Shown here one piece after another: positions 17,623 to 26,401 of a stretch of DNA of 64,000 bases. The stretch comes from an uncultured Atopobiaceae bacterium (GTDB taxonomy: Bacteria; Actinomycetota; Coriobacteriia; Coriobacteriales; Atopobiaceae). The notes below the pieces were generated by a model. The model made no database searches. It saw nothing but the letters and a program-made list of their open reading frames with translations, and was not told where the DNA came from. Made by a program: the position numbers and the translations under genes. How positions within the stretch are numbered: the stretch's first letter is position 1; every line of letters starts with the position of its first letter. The stretch covers positions 234,921 through 298,920 of the forward strand of contig CALUNW010000002.1 of the NCBI GenBank assembly GCA_944322145.1. Direction: 5' to 3'.

Positions 17623-19496
17623 GAGCGCACCCCCTGGATGACGTTGTGGACGCCGAGCGCAGGGCAGACGCCGCACCCGGTGCAGCTCGTGCGGGTGCAG
17701 TCGGGCGTCGTGACGCCCTCGACCGCGCGCAGCCACTCGCGCTGCAGGAACCCCTTGGAGACGCCGGGAGAGGTGTGGTCCCAGGGAAGGCGCGCCGAGA
17801 GCGGAAACTCCTCGCATGCCACGTCGGCGAGGTCGAGCCCGCACTCCCTCGCGGCGCGCACCCAGAGGTCGAACCTGAACTCGCTCGTCCACGCGTCGAA
17901 GGAGCACCCGAGCTCCCAGGCGCGGCGCACGAGCGCAAACCCGGCCCTGCCCATCTTGGAGAGGGCACCCTCGACGAGCGAGACGTCGGCGTCGTGGTAG
18001 GAGACGCGGATGGCGCGGTCGCGGATCTCGTGGAGCAGGAGCTGCTGGCGGCGGCGCACCTCGTCGGGGCCGAGCTGGCCGCACCACTGGAAGGGCGTGA
18101 ACGCCTTGGGCACGAGGACGGCCACCGAGATGGAGACGGACACGCCGCTCTTGGGCCCGCGCCCCACGACCTCGCGGCCAATCTCGAGAACGCGCTCGGC
18201 CATGCGCGCGATGCCGACGACGTCCTCGTCGGTCTCCGTGGGCAGGCCCATCATGAAGTAGAGCTTCATCCTGCGCCACCCAGCCTCGAAGGCGTTGCGC
18301 GCCGCGGACTCGAGGTCCTCCTCGGTCACGTTCTTGTTGATGACGTCGCGCAGGCGCTGGCTGCCCGCCTCGGGCGCGAAGGTGAGGCCTCCCCGCTTGC
18401 CGCCGGCGACGGCCGCCGCCATGTCGACGCCGAAGGAGTCGAGGCGCTGCGAGGGAATGGAGACGCGTATGCCCCTCCCCTCCAGCTCGACGTTCATGCG
18501 GCGGAGAATCTCCTCGCACTGCGAGTGGTCGGTCGTGGAGAGCGACGTGAGCGAGATCTCGTTGTGCCCGCTGGCGAGAAGACCCTCGACGCCGCCGGAG
18601 ACGACCTGGTCCGCGGGTCGCTCGCGAACGGGGCGGTACGTCATCCCGGCCTGGCAGAAGCGGCATCCGCGCGCGCAGCCGCGCAGCACCTCGAGGGAGA
18701 GCCGGTCCTGCACAATCCCCATGTAGGGCACGATGCGCTGGGCCACGGCGTCGGTCGCGGCGAAGTCGTTCACGCAGCGCTTGCGCACGACCTCGGGCGC
18801 GGTCTCGCCCGGTCGCGGAACGGCGTAGCCCCAGCGCGTCGAGCCCTCGTCGACGCGCGCCTCGTAGAGGGAGGGGACGTAGGTGCCCGGGACGGCGGCG
18901 AGGCGGCGCAGCAGCTCCGCGCGGGGAACGCCCTCGGCGCGCGCGTCGCGGATGCAGGCGCAGACCTCGACGATCGACTCCTCGCCGTCTCCGAGCAGCA
19001 CGGCGTCGAAGACGGGCGCGAGCGGCTCGCAGTTCCACGCGGACGGGCCGCCTGCGAGGACGATCGGGTCGTCCTCGTCGCGCTCCGCGCTCGTGAGCGC
19101 GATGCCGGCGAGGTCGAGCGTCTCGAGGACGTTTGTGGCGATCAGCTCGTGCGCGAGCGTGAAGCCGACGGCGTCGAAGGAGGCGAGCGGGGCCGCGCCC
19201 TCGAGCGAGAGCAGCGGCACGCCGCTTTCGCGCATGAGCGACGCCATGTCCTTCCAGGGAAGGTAGCAGCGCTCGCAGCTCATGCCCTCCTGGGCGTTGA
19301 CCTGGTTGTAGAGGATCGCGACGCCGAGGTTGGGCTGCCCGACCTCGTAGACGTCGGCGTAGACCATGCAGAGGTGGAAGGGCCCCTCCTGATCCTGGAC
19401 GGCTCCCCACTCGTGGTCGAGGTAGCGCGCCGGGTGCTCCACGCGCCCGAGCAGCGGCTCCAGAAGATGAAAGAGGTTCTCCCTGCGCGCCCTCAC
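17619..19496 (-). CDS. TIGR03960-family B12-binding-like/radical SAM protein
   Basis: 625 residues. An N-terminal region with a B12-binding-like fold (YADVYEVGQPNLGVAILYNQVN near residue 46-67) precedes the radical SAM core, whose cluster motif is CARGCRFCQAG (CxxxCxxC). A Cys-rich C-terminal tail (CTRTSCTGCGVC) may hold another Fe-S cluster. The family is widespread in Firmicutes and Actinobacteria and always neighbours DUF2344; its substrate is not established. GTG start overlaps the stop of the preceding gene (GTGA), and its own stop overlaps DUF2344 (ATGA), so all three are coupled. Confidence 0.9.
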   Translation of the reverse strand: MRARRENLFHLLEPLLGRVEHPARYLDHEWGAVQDQEGPFHLCMVYADVYEVGQPNLGVAILYNQVNAQEGMSCERCYLPWKDMASLMRESGVPLLSLEGAAPLASFDAVGFTLAHELIATNVLETLDLAGIALTSAERDEDDPIVLAGGPSAWNCEPLAPVFDAVLLGDGEESIVEVCACIRDARAEGVPRAELLRRLAAVPGTYVPSLYEARVDEGSTRWGYAVPRPGETAPEVVRKRCVNDFAATDAVAQRIVPYMGIVQDRLSLEVLRGCARGCRFCQAGMTYRPVRERPADQVVSGGVEGLLASGHNEISLTSLSTTDHSQCEEILRRMNVELEGRGIRVSIPSQRLDSFGVDMAAAVAGGKRGGLTFAPEAGSQRLRDVINKNVTEEDLESAARNAFEAGWRRMKLYFMMGLPTETDEDVVGIARMAERVLEIGREVVGRGPKSGVSVSISVAVLVPKAFTPFQWCGQLGPDEVRRRQQLLLHEIRDRAIRVSYHDADVSLVEGALSKMGRAGFALVRRAWELGCSFDAWTSEFRFDLWVRAARECGLDLADVACEEFPLSARLPWDHTSPGVSKGFLQREWLRAVEGVTTPDCTRTSCTGCGVCPALGVHNVIQGVRS

Positions 19497-20434
19497 GAAC
19501 GCTCACCGCCAATGGTGACGTAGCCGTCGTCGGCGGGCGCGCCGGAAAGGAGGACGGGAGAGGCGGCGGGCTCGGGGTGCGACCGTGCCTGGGGCTCCTC
19601 GCGCTCCTCGCGCGGCTGGTCCTCGAGCTCGAAGCGCAGGCGCAGCGCGTTGCCGGTCGCGAGCGTGCCCCCGTAGCCTATGCCCGCCTTGAGAAGGGCC
19701 CCAAAGCCGGGCACCGACCCCAGGACGGCGCGCGCGACGCCGCGCCACAGCAGGCCCCCCGCGACAACGCCGCCCAGCTCGAGGGCGCGCGCGGGCTCGA
19801 CGTCGCGCCCGTAGGCCGCGGCGAGGTCCAGGGCGAGCTTTGCCTGGTTGGCGCACATGACGGGAAAGTCGGACCCGGGGATGAGGCTGATCGCCCCGAC
19901 GACGGCGTTCTCGGCGGCGCAGCGCGCGACGAGCGCGTCGGCGACGGCGCGCCTGCAGAAGGGCAGGCCCGCGGCGAGCGCGAGCGGCTTGTCGCAGGAG
20001 GCGGCGAGCCAGGCGGCGACCCGATCGGGCAGCGCCGACGGGTCCGCGGAGGCGATGACGCCCACGAGGGGCTCCGCCTGCTCGGGAAGGTCGAGTCGCG
20101 GGGCGTCGAGCGCGCCCTCGACCACCATGCCCACGCGCACGCCCGCGCGGGCGTATGACTCGACGAGCTGGGCGCAGGGGCGCGACCCCACGAGGACGAT
20201 GACGACGTCGGGGGCCTCCTCCTCAGGGGCGCTGGCCTCGAGCCCGCGGACCTCCACGACCGTTCCGGCGCGCTGGGGCACGAGGGCGCCCTTGATCGCG
20301 AGGGCGACGTCGCGCGGGCACGTGGGGTCAACGTGGACGCGGACGACGACCCGCTCGTCCCTCCCGCGCAGGGAGCTTCTTCCCGAGGCGAGGACCTCGA
20401 GTATGCGGCCGGTGGTGACCTTCTTAGCCGCCAT
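19493..20434 (-). CDS. DUF697-like membrane-associated protein
   Basis: 313 residues. Residues ~175-265 resemble the hydrophobic DUF697 domain often attached to Era/YcjX-like GTPases (GAISLIPGSDFPVMCANQAKL; GGVVAGGLLWRGVARAVLG; GFGALLKAGIGYGGT). The N-terminal half (residues 25-170) looks like an alpha/beta fold but shows no P-loop or NKxD motif, so it is not an active GTPase by sequence. The tail is charged. It lies between rodA and the TIGR03960 gene and overlaps the latter by 4 bases, which ties it to the mre operon. Function unknown; similar proteins occur in this position in related Coriobacteriia to my knowledge of the group. Confidence 0.7.
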   Translation of the reverse strand: MAAKKVTTGRILEVLASGRSSLRGRDERVVVRVHVDPTCPRDVALAIKGALVPQRAGTVVEVRGLEASAPEEEAPDVVIVLVGSRPCAQLVESYARAGVRVGMVVEGALDAPRLDLPEQAEPLVGVIASADPSALPDRVAAWLAASCDKPLALAAGLPFCRRAVADALVARCAAENAVVGAISLIPGSDFPVMCANQAKLALDLAAAYGRDVEPARALELGGVVAGGLLWRGVARAVLGSVPGFGALLKAGIGYGGTLATGNALRLRFELEDQPREEREEPQARSHPEPAASPVLLSGAPADDGYVTIGGERS

Positions 20435-20481
20435 GTGCGGCCTCCTCTCAGGGCAGGCCCCGGGCAGGGCCGACGAAAACC

Positions 20482-21693
20482 TTATGCGACCTTTTGGCGA
20501 TGGTGCCACACGGACTGTACCACGCCGACGGCGGCGAGCTGCGTCACCATGGAGGACGAGCCGTAGGTCATGAACGGGAGCGGAATGCCGGTGATGGGCA
20601 TGATGCCGATGCACATCCCCACGCTCTCGAGGACCTGGAACGTCCACAGGGCGGCGCAGCCGACGAGCATGAGCTTCGAGAACGTCGACTCGACCTTCAT
20701 GGCGAGCAGGACCGTCGCGATGATCATCCAGGCGAACAGGGCGAGAAGGACCACAGAGCCCACGAATCCGAACTGCTCGGCGTAGGTCGCGAAGATGAAG
20801 TCGGTCTGGGCGGCGGGGAGAAACCCCGAGAGCGCCTGGGAGGCATTGCCGAAGCCCTTGCCGAGCAGGCCGCCGGAGCCGATCGCGATCATGGCCTGCT
20901 GGAGGTTGTAGCCGTCCTCGGAGGCCGTCCCCTCGGGGTCGAGAAAGACGGTGAGGCGCGCGAGCTGATACTCCTGCAGGATGTGCGGGATGCCCTCGAT
21001 CTGGGAGGTGATGATCACGAGCGCGGCCACGCCCACGATGAGCGCAATGGTGGCGAGGATCCAGCCGCGCGGGGCGCCGCTGCAGATGATGATCGTGGCG
21101 CCGCTGAAGAAGATCATGAGGCCGGTGCCGAGGTCGGTCACCAAGATCAGCAGGAGCGGCACGAGCAGGGTGCCGCACAGCTTGGCGTAGTCGGCGAAGC
21201 TCTCGATCTTGCCGTTGTACTGCGCGCAGGCCGAGGCCATGAGGGCGATGATGACGAGCTTGGCGGGCTCGGAGGGCTGGAACCTGAACGGCCCGAAGTG
21301 AACCCAGCCGAGGCCTCCGAGGTCGCCCTCCACGCCGAGGCCGGGGACGAGCGGCAGCGCCAGCAGGACGCAGGACACAACGAAGAGGGCCGTCGTGAGA
21401 TTGGAGAGGTTGCGGTAGTCGTAGCGCCAGATGACGACGGCGGCCGCGATGCCGAGGGCCATGCCCGCCACGTGGTTGAAGAGGCTCACGGTGCCCAGGG
21501 CCATCGAGCAGGAGAGCATGGTGATGACGCTCAGGATGAGGATGAGCAGGGTCGGTATGAGCTGCGTGAGGTAGACGCCCTCGAGCGGTCCCTTCTTGCC
21601 CACGTGGGAGCCGCCGGCGCCCCCCTTCACGCGCTGCGCGAGCGAAGAGAGGAGGCCGTGGCCCGTGCCCGGTCCGGTCATCTCCTGTGCCAT
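20482..21693 (-). CDS. rodA: Rod-shape SEDS peptidoglycan polymerase RodA
   Basis: 403 residues with about ten hydrophobic membrane helices after a ~40-residue Gly-rich N-terminus. SEDS glycosyltransferase signatures are visible: FRFQPSEPAKLVIIALMA, LVTDLGTGLMIFFSGA, and the C-terminal GIMPITGIPLPFMTYGSSSMV. With PBP2 (encoded 12 bases upstream) it forms the elongasome polymerase/crosslinker. Assigned to RodA rather than FtsW because of its partner and its mre neighbours. Confidence 0.95.
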   Translation of the reverse strand: MAQEMTGPGTGHGLLSSLAQRVKGGAGGSHVGKKGPLEGVYLTQLIPTLLILILSVITMLSCSMALGTVSLFNHVAGMALGIAAAVVIWRYDYRNLSNLTTALFVVSCVLLALPLVPGLGVEGDLGGLGWVHFGPFRFQPSEPAKLVIIALMASACAQYNGKIESFADYAKLCGTLLVPLLLILVTDLGTGLMIFFSGATIIICSGAPRGWILATIALIVGVAALVIITSQIEGIPHILQEYQLARLTVFLDPEGTASEDGYNLQQAMIAIGSGGLLGKGFGNASQALSGFLPAAQTDFIFATYAEQFGFVGSVVLLALFAWMIIATVLLAMKVESTFSKLMLVGCAALWTFQVLESVGMCIGIMPITGIPLPFMTYGSSSMVTQLAAVGVVQSVWHHRQKVA

Positions 21694-21705
21694 GGTCCCC
21701 CTCCC

Positions 21706-23748
21706 CTAGTCGACGCCCGTCGAGATGGCGGTCGACGTGTCCGGCTGGTCGTAGATGGCGCCAAAGACGTCCCTCACGACGAGAAGGGCGGACGAGCCGC
21801 CGGAGACGACGCCGTCGATGTTGGCGACGACGACGTAGCGCGGGGTGTCCCCCTCGCCCGCGGGACCGTACGCGCCGAACCAGCCGATGGCGCGGTCGGC
21901 GCTGATCTGCTCGCCGGTTCCGGTCTTGCCGCGCACGGTGACGTCGAGGTTGGTCCAGTGCTCGGTCTGCGCCGGGTCCTCCTCGTAGACCACGCCCCAC
22001 ATGCCGCGCGCGACGATGTCGCGATACGCGGGGTCCTCCTCGATGTCCATGATCTTCTCGACGCGGTACTCGGAGACGTAGCCGTCGCCCATGCGGGAGC
22101 GCACGCCCTTCATGACGTGGGGGCGATACACCGGCCCCCCGTTGGCCAGGCTGCAGTAGGCGCATGCCATCTGCAGAGAGGTGACGAGCAGGTCGCCCTG
22201 GCCGATCGCGAGGTTGCAGTTCTCGCCTCCCTGCCAGGTCGCGTCCTCGTCGGAGTAGCCGAGCGACTTGAAGTACTCCCACTTCCAGGCGGCGTCCGGG
22301 ACGCGGCCGATCTCCTCGCCCGGAAGGTCGATGCCAGTGGACGACCCCAGGCCATAGCGCCGGTAGGTCTCCTGCATGCCCTCGGAGTTCTGCAGGTAGA
22401 AGCCCTTGCCGATCTCATAGAACACGACGTCGCAGGAGTAGGTGATGCCGCTCACGAGGTCCACGCCGCCATGCGTGCCCCAGCACTTCATGCCGGCCGC
22501 CTCGCTGAGGTCGCCCGACCAGGTCCACCAGCCGGTGCAGTACCAGGAGCTCTGGGCCGTGGCGAGGCCGTAGTCGAGCGCGGACATGGTGGTGATGGGC
22601 TTGATGATCGATCCGGAGGGGTACTGGCCGGCGATGCAGCGGTTGAGCATCGGGAAGTTGGCGTCCTCGGCCTGGAGCGCCTCCCAGTCCGTCGTCGAGA
22701 TGCCGCCGACGAAGACGCTGGGCGAGAAGGTCGGGAAGCTCGCCATAGCGAGGACCTCGCCGTTGGTGCAGTCGAGGCAGACGGCCGATCCGCCCGCGCC
22801 CACCTTGCCGGAGTCGCGGACCTGCTGGATGACCTTGGCGAGCGACTCCTCGGCGGCGCGCTGGATCTTGATGTCGAGTGTGAGGACGAGGTCGGAGCCG
22901 CTCTGCGGGTCGAAGCCCGAGGCCTGCCCCGTGACGTTGCCGTGCGCGTCGACGTAGACGACCTGCTCGCCTCGCACGCCCTGCAGGACGCTCTCGTAGC
23001 GCGCCTCGACGCCCGTCTGGCCCACGACGTCGCCCGAGCGGTACTGGACCTGTCCCTCGCCGGCACTCTCGCTCTCCTCGAGCTGCTCCTGCGTGACCGT
23101 GCCGGCGTAGCCGACCACGTGGGCGGCGAGCGAGCCGTGGGGGTAGTAGCGCTGGGCGCGCGTCTCCACGCTCACGCCCGGGAAGACCTCGGGGTGCTCG
23201 CCGATGTAGGCGACGACGCGGCGCGACACGTCCACCGAGACGGTCCTGCGGCTCTGGTAGCCCTGCGTGGTGTCCTGGAGCTTGCGGCGGACCGCCTGGA
23301 CGGGCATGCCGATGAGGTTGGCGAGCAGCGTGACCTCGACCTCGTCGTCGAGGACGTCGGAGACGGCGGTGACGGTGAGGCTGCTGCGGTTGGTGACGAT
23401 CTCCTCGCCGTTGCGGTCGAGGATGCGCCCGCGCGGCGCCTGCGTGTAGATCGTGCTCGTACGGTTGGACTCCGCCTTCTCGGTGTACTCCTCTGCCGAG
23501 ACGAGCTGCATCGTCCAGAGGCGCGCAACGAGCACGGAGAAGATGCCGCCCACGGTGACGGCGAGGCCGATGAGCCGCGACGAGAGGGTCTTGTCGCTCG
23601 ACGAGTCGGAGCCGCCCGAGGCGCGCGGCGACGCGCCGCCGATGTCTAGGGTGAAGGCGCCCTCGGAGCGTCCGAAGACGATGAAGACAACGATGAGCGC
23701 CGCCGCGAGGACGAGGCAGACGACGATGATCACCAGGGAGAGGTCCAT
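21706..23748 (-). CDS. mrdA: Penicillin-binding protein 2 (class B transpeptidase)
   Basis: 680 residues. The transpeptidase motifs are present: SxxK in YPSGSIIKPITT and KTGTG in VRGKTGTGEQISADRAIGW; the pedestal/dimerisation domain precedes them. It crosslinks peptidoglycan for rod growth with RodA. Unusually there are two N-terminal hydrophobic segments (residues ~4-26 and ~66-90) separated by a Ser/Gly-rich linker, where most PBP2s have one; this would place the catalytic domain outside only if the N-terminus is also outside or the first segment is not a true anchor. Between mreD and rodA. Confidence 0.95.
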   Translation of the reverse strand: MDLSLVIIVVCLVLAAALIVVFIVFGRSEGAFTLDIGGASPRASGGSDSSSDKTLSSRLIGLAVTVGGIFSVLVARLWTMQLVSAEEYTEKAESNRTSTIYTQAPRGRILDRNGEEIVTNRSSLTVTAVSDVLDDEVEVTLLANLIGMPVQAVRRKLQDTTQGYQSRRTVSVDVSRRVVAYIGEHPEVFPGVSVETRAQRYYPHGSLAAHVVGYAGTVTQEQLEESESAGEGQVQYRSGDVVGQTGVEARYESVLQGVRGEQVVYVDAHGNVTGQASGFDPQSGSDLVLTLDIKIQRAAEESLAKVIQQVRDSGKVGAGGSAVCLDCTNGEVLAMASFPTFSPSVFVGGISTTDWEALQAEDANFPMLNRCIAGQYPSGSIIKPITTMSALDYGLATAQSSWYCTGWWTWSGDLSEAAGMKCWGTHGGVDLVSGITYSCDVVFYEIGKGFYLQNSEGMQETYRRYGLGSSTGIDLPGEEIGRVPDAAWKWEYFKSLGYSDEDATWQGGENCNLAIGQGDLLVTSLQMACAYCSLANGGPVYRPHVMKGVRSRMGDGYVSEYRVEKIMDIEEDPAYRDIVARGMWGVVYEEDPAQTEHWTNLDVTVRGKTGTGEQISADRAIGWFGAYGPAGEGDTPRYVVVANIDGVVSGGSSALLVVRDVFGAIYDQPDTSTAISTGVD

Positions 23749-23756
23749 GTTCGCCC

Positions 23757-24329
23757 CTAGAGGCCGTGCCTGGTGAAGTGGGTGCCGCGACCGACGGTGC
23801 CGCTCTTGAGCGAGCCGCCCCCCAGGCCCTGGCTCGTCACGCGGACGCGCGAGTAGTAGTAGGCGAAGGGCACGAAGAAGACTATGGTGAGCGCCGTCGT
23901 GGGAAGGGTGCGGAACACGATGACGTCGATGAGCGAGTCCGCCTGGCCCACGAGGAGCATCGCGAGGTGGTAGACGAGTGAGACGCCGAGCGCGGCGCCG
24001 CAGAAGAGCAGCATCGTCGAGCCGAGGTCCCCCGCCATGCGGTTTCTCTGCTCGAGCCCCAGGGCGAAGGAGCTGACGGTGAGGCAGAAGGCCATCAGCC
24101 CGATGGGCGCGGTCGACGACAGGTCAAAGACGAGGCCCGCGAGAAAGCCCGCGATGACGCCGCGCGTGCCGCCCGCCTGGAGCGCTATGCAGGCAGAGAA
24201 GATCAGGGCGAAGTTGGCGCGCCCGTTTCCGAGGGCGATGTTGGGGGCCAGCGCGAGCTGGAGCACGAGGCACACGACGGCGAGGATGACGGTGCCGCGC
24301 ACGTCCCTAGTCTTGTCTGCTACCTGCAT
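23757..24329 (-). CDS. mreD: Rod shape-determining protein MreD
   Basis: 190 residues, with five to six membrane helices (e.g. GTVILAVVCLVLQLALAPNI and FALIFSACIALQAGGTRGVI). MreD is poorly conserved; the call rests on size, topology and its position between mreC and PBP2. It is an inner-membrane part of the elongasome. The C-terminus is Gly/Ser-rich and basic. Confidence 0.88.
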   Translation of the reverse strand: MQVADKTRDVRGTVILAVVCLVLQLALAPNIALGNGRANFALIFSACIALQAGGTRGVIAGFLAGLVFDLSSTAPIGLMAFCLTVSSFALGLEQRNRMAGDLGSTMLLFCGAALGVSLVYHLAMLLVGQADSLIDVIVFRTLPTTALTIVFFVPFAYYYSRVRVTSQGLGGGSLKSGTVGRGTHFTRHGL

Positions 24330-24338
24330 GGCTCCTCC

Positions 24339-25346
24339 TCACTCCCCCGTCGTCTCGTCGCCCTCGGGCGCGCCGTCGTCCTGCTCGTCCTGCCCGTCCG
24401 TCTCGCCCCCGGCCTCGGATTCGGAGGAGCCGAGCTGGTCCTGCGCGTCCGCCGCGGCGATGTCCTCGGCCGTGGCCTGCTGCTCCTCGGTGAGAGAGGT
24501 GACGACGAGGATCTCCTCGTAGCTCTCGGCGTGCGAGAAGGGCTCGACGACGATGTCGAGATAGAGGGCGCCCGGCGAGCTCTCGACGCTCGTGACCTCG
24601 CCGAGGGGCAGCCCCTTGGGGAAGACGCCGCCCAGGCCGCTCGTCACGACGACGTCGCCGACCTCGACGCTCTCGTCGGAGCCGATGAGCGTCAGGGTGA
24701 GCTGCCCGGTGACGGAGCCGGTGAGCATGCCCTGTGCCCTGCTCGACTGGATCATCGCGGAGACGGAGGAGTTCTCGTCGGTGAGCAGGCGCACGGTGGA
24801 CGTGTTGAGGCCGCTGTCGATGACCTGCCCGATGACGCCGCTCGACGCGGTGACGGGCATTCCCGCGCTCACGCCCGAGGAGGTGCCCTTGTCGATGGTG
24901 ACGGTGCTGCTCCAGGAGTCGGACGCGCCGGAGATGATGCGCGCCGCGGTGGACTGGAGGTTGTTGGAGTCGCGCAGGTCGAGAAGTCCCTGCAGGCGCT
25001 CGGCGGACTGCGCGTCCTCCTCGAGCTCGACCACGCGGGCACGAAGCTCGTCGTTTTCTGCCTGGAGCTCCGAGAGCGTCGCCTGGTCGGCCGTGAGGTT
25101 GGTGAAGACGTTGCCGAGGCCCCTCAGCGGCGCGGAGACGGTGGCGCCGATGTAGCGGATCGGCGAGGTGGCCGTCTGAAACGCGCCGCGCGCGGCGCCC
25201 AGCGGGCCCTCGTCACCCATGCGGCTGCTCACGGTGAAGAGGGCGAGGGAAATGACGACGCAGGCGATGAGCGCCCGGCCGCCGCTGGCCTGTCTGCTGT
25301 TGGCGAGCGCCGGCCGCTGGGGCCGGCCCGACGGGGAGAGCGGCAT
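24339..25346 (-). CDS. mreC: Rod shape-determining protein MreC
   Basis: 335 residues. One membrane segment near residues 24-43 (GRALIACVVISLALFTVSSR), a coiled coil near 90-130 (LSELQAENDELRARVVELEE), then the paired beta-barrel domain (STVTIDKGTSSGVSAGMPV; VVTSGLGGVFPKGLPLGEV). The C-terminal ~55 residues are an acidic, low-complexity tail. MreC activates PBP2/RodA on the outer face of the membrane. The start lies 6 bases after mreB. Confidence 0.94.
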   Translation of the reverse strand: MPLSPSGRPQRPALANSRQASGGRALIACVVISLALFTVSSRMGDEGPLGAARGAFQTATSPIRYIGATVSAPLRGLGNVFTNLTADQATLSELQAENDELRARVVELEEDAQSAERLQGLLDLRDSNNLQSTAARIISGASDSWSSTVTIDKGTSSGVSAGMPVTASSGVIGQVIDSGLNTSTVRLLTDENSSVSAMIQSSRAQGMLTGSVTGQLTLTLIGSDESVEVGDVVVTSGLGGVFPKGLPLGEVTSVESSPGALYLDIVVEPFSHAESYEEILVVTSLTEEQQATAEDIAAADAQDQLGSSESEAGGETDGQDEQDDGAPEGDETTGE

Positions 25347-25352
25347 GCTCGC

Positions 25353-26393
25353 CTAGTTCGCGGTCTGGACGAAGCCGCCGGAGAGCGCGTTTGCCTCGAG
25401 AACCTTGGCGCAGCCGTTGACGACGTTCTCGAGCGCGGTGGGGCTCACATTGACGGGCACTCCGGTCTCCTCGCGCAGGCGCTGGTCGAGGCCGCGCAGC
25501 AGCCCGCCGCCTCCGGTGAGGAGGATGCCGTAGTACATGAGGTCCGACGCAAGGTCGGGCGGGGTGACGTCCAGGGCGTCCTTGACGGCCTTGGTGACCT
25601 CGTCGAGCGGCCGGTCGAGCGCGCGGCGGATCTCCTCGCTCTCGATGCGGACGGACTTGGGAAGGCCGCTCATGACGTCGCGGCCGTTGACCTCGACGTC
25701 GAGCTCCTCGGCGAGCGGCGCCGCGGAGCCGACCTTGATCTTGATGTCCTCGGCGGTGCGCTCGCCGATGGAGAGGTTGTACGCGTCGCGGACGTGCTGG
25801 AGGATCGTCTGGTCAAACTCGTCGCCCGCGGTGCGGATGGACTGCGAGACGACGATGCCGCCCATCGAGATGACGGCCACCTCGGTGGTGCCGCCGCCGA
25901 TGTCGACGACCATGGACCCGGTGGGGTCCTCGATGGGAAGATCGGCGCCGATCGCGGCGGCCATGGGCTCCTCGATGAGATAGGCCTGGCGGGCGCCGGC
26001 GGAGATCGTGGCCTCGAAGACCGCGCGCTTCTCGACGGACGTGACGCCGGAGGGGACGCAGACGACGACGCGCGGGCGCGGCGACCACGGGTAGTGGGTG
26101 CCGCGGGCCTTCTCGATGAAGTAGCGGAGCATGACCTCGGTCACGTCGAAGTCCGCAATGACGCCGTCCTTGAGGGGGCGCTCGGCGATGATGGAGCCGG
26201 GCGTGCGGCCGATCATGCGCTTGGCGTCCGCGCCGACGGCCAGCACGCGGCTCTCGCTCTTGTCGATGGCGACGACCGAGGGCTCGTTAATGACGATGCC
26301 CTGGCCGCGCACGGCGACGAGCGTGTTGGCGGTGCCGAGGTCGATGGCGAGGTCCCCGCCGTACTCTCCGAAGAGTGAGTCAAGAAATGACAT
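25353..26393 (-). CDS. mreB: Rod shape-determining actin homologue MreB
   Basis: 346 residues. Actin-fold ATPase: phosphate 1 loop GGDLAIDLGTANTLV (residues 10-24), NEPSVVAID, phosphate 2 loop MVVDIGGGTTEVAVIS and adenosine loop LLTGGGGLLRGL. It forms membrane-bound filaments that guide cell-wall synthesis. It begins 8 bases after the TPR gene and leads the mreB-mreC-mreD-PBP2-rodA set. Confidence 0.97.
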   Translation of the reverse strand: MSFLDSLFGEYGGDLAIDLGTANTLVAVRGQGIVINEPSVVAIDKSESRVLAVGADAKRMIGRTPGSIIAERPLKDGVIADFDVTEVMLRYFIEKARGTHYPWSPRPRVVVCVPSGVTSVEKRAVFEATISAGARQAYLIEEPMAAAIGADLPIEDPTGSMVVDIGGGTTEVAVISMGGIVVSQSIRTAGDEFDQTILQHVRDAYNLSIGERTAEDIKIKVGSAAPLAEELDVEVNGRDVMSGLPKSVRIESEEIRRALDRPLDEVTKAVKDALDVTPPDLASDLMYYGILLTGGGGLLRGLDQRLREETGVPVNVSPTALENVVNGCAKVLEANALSGGFVQTAN

Positions 26394-26401
26394 GTGTCAC
26401 C

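Noticed and set aside
16849..19512. 887-codon minus frame covering both the DUF2344 and the TIGR03960 regions
   Set aside because: Only its last 257 codons are real (DUF2344); the rest is an Arg/Pro-rich shadow of the radical SAM gene in another frame.
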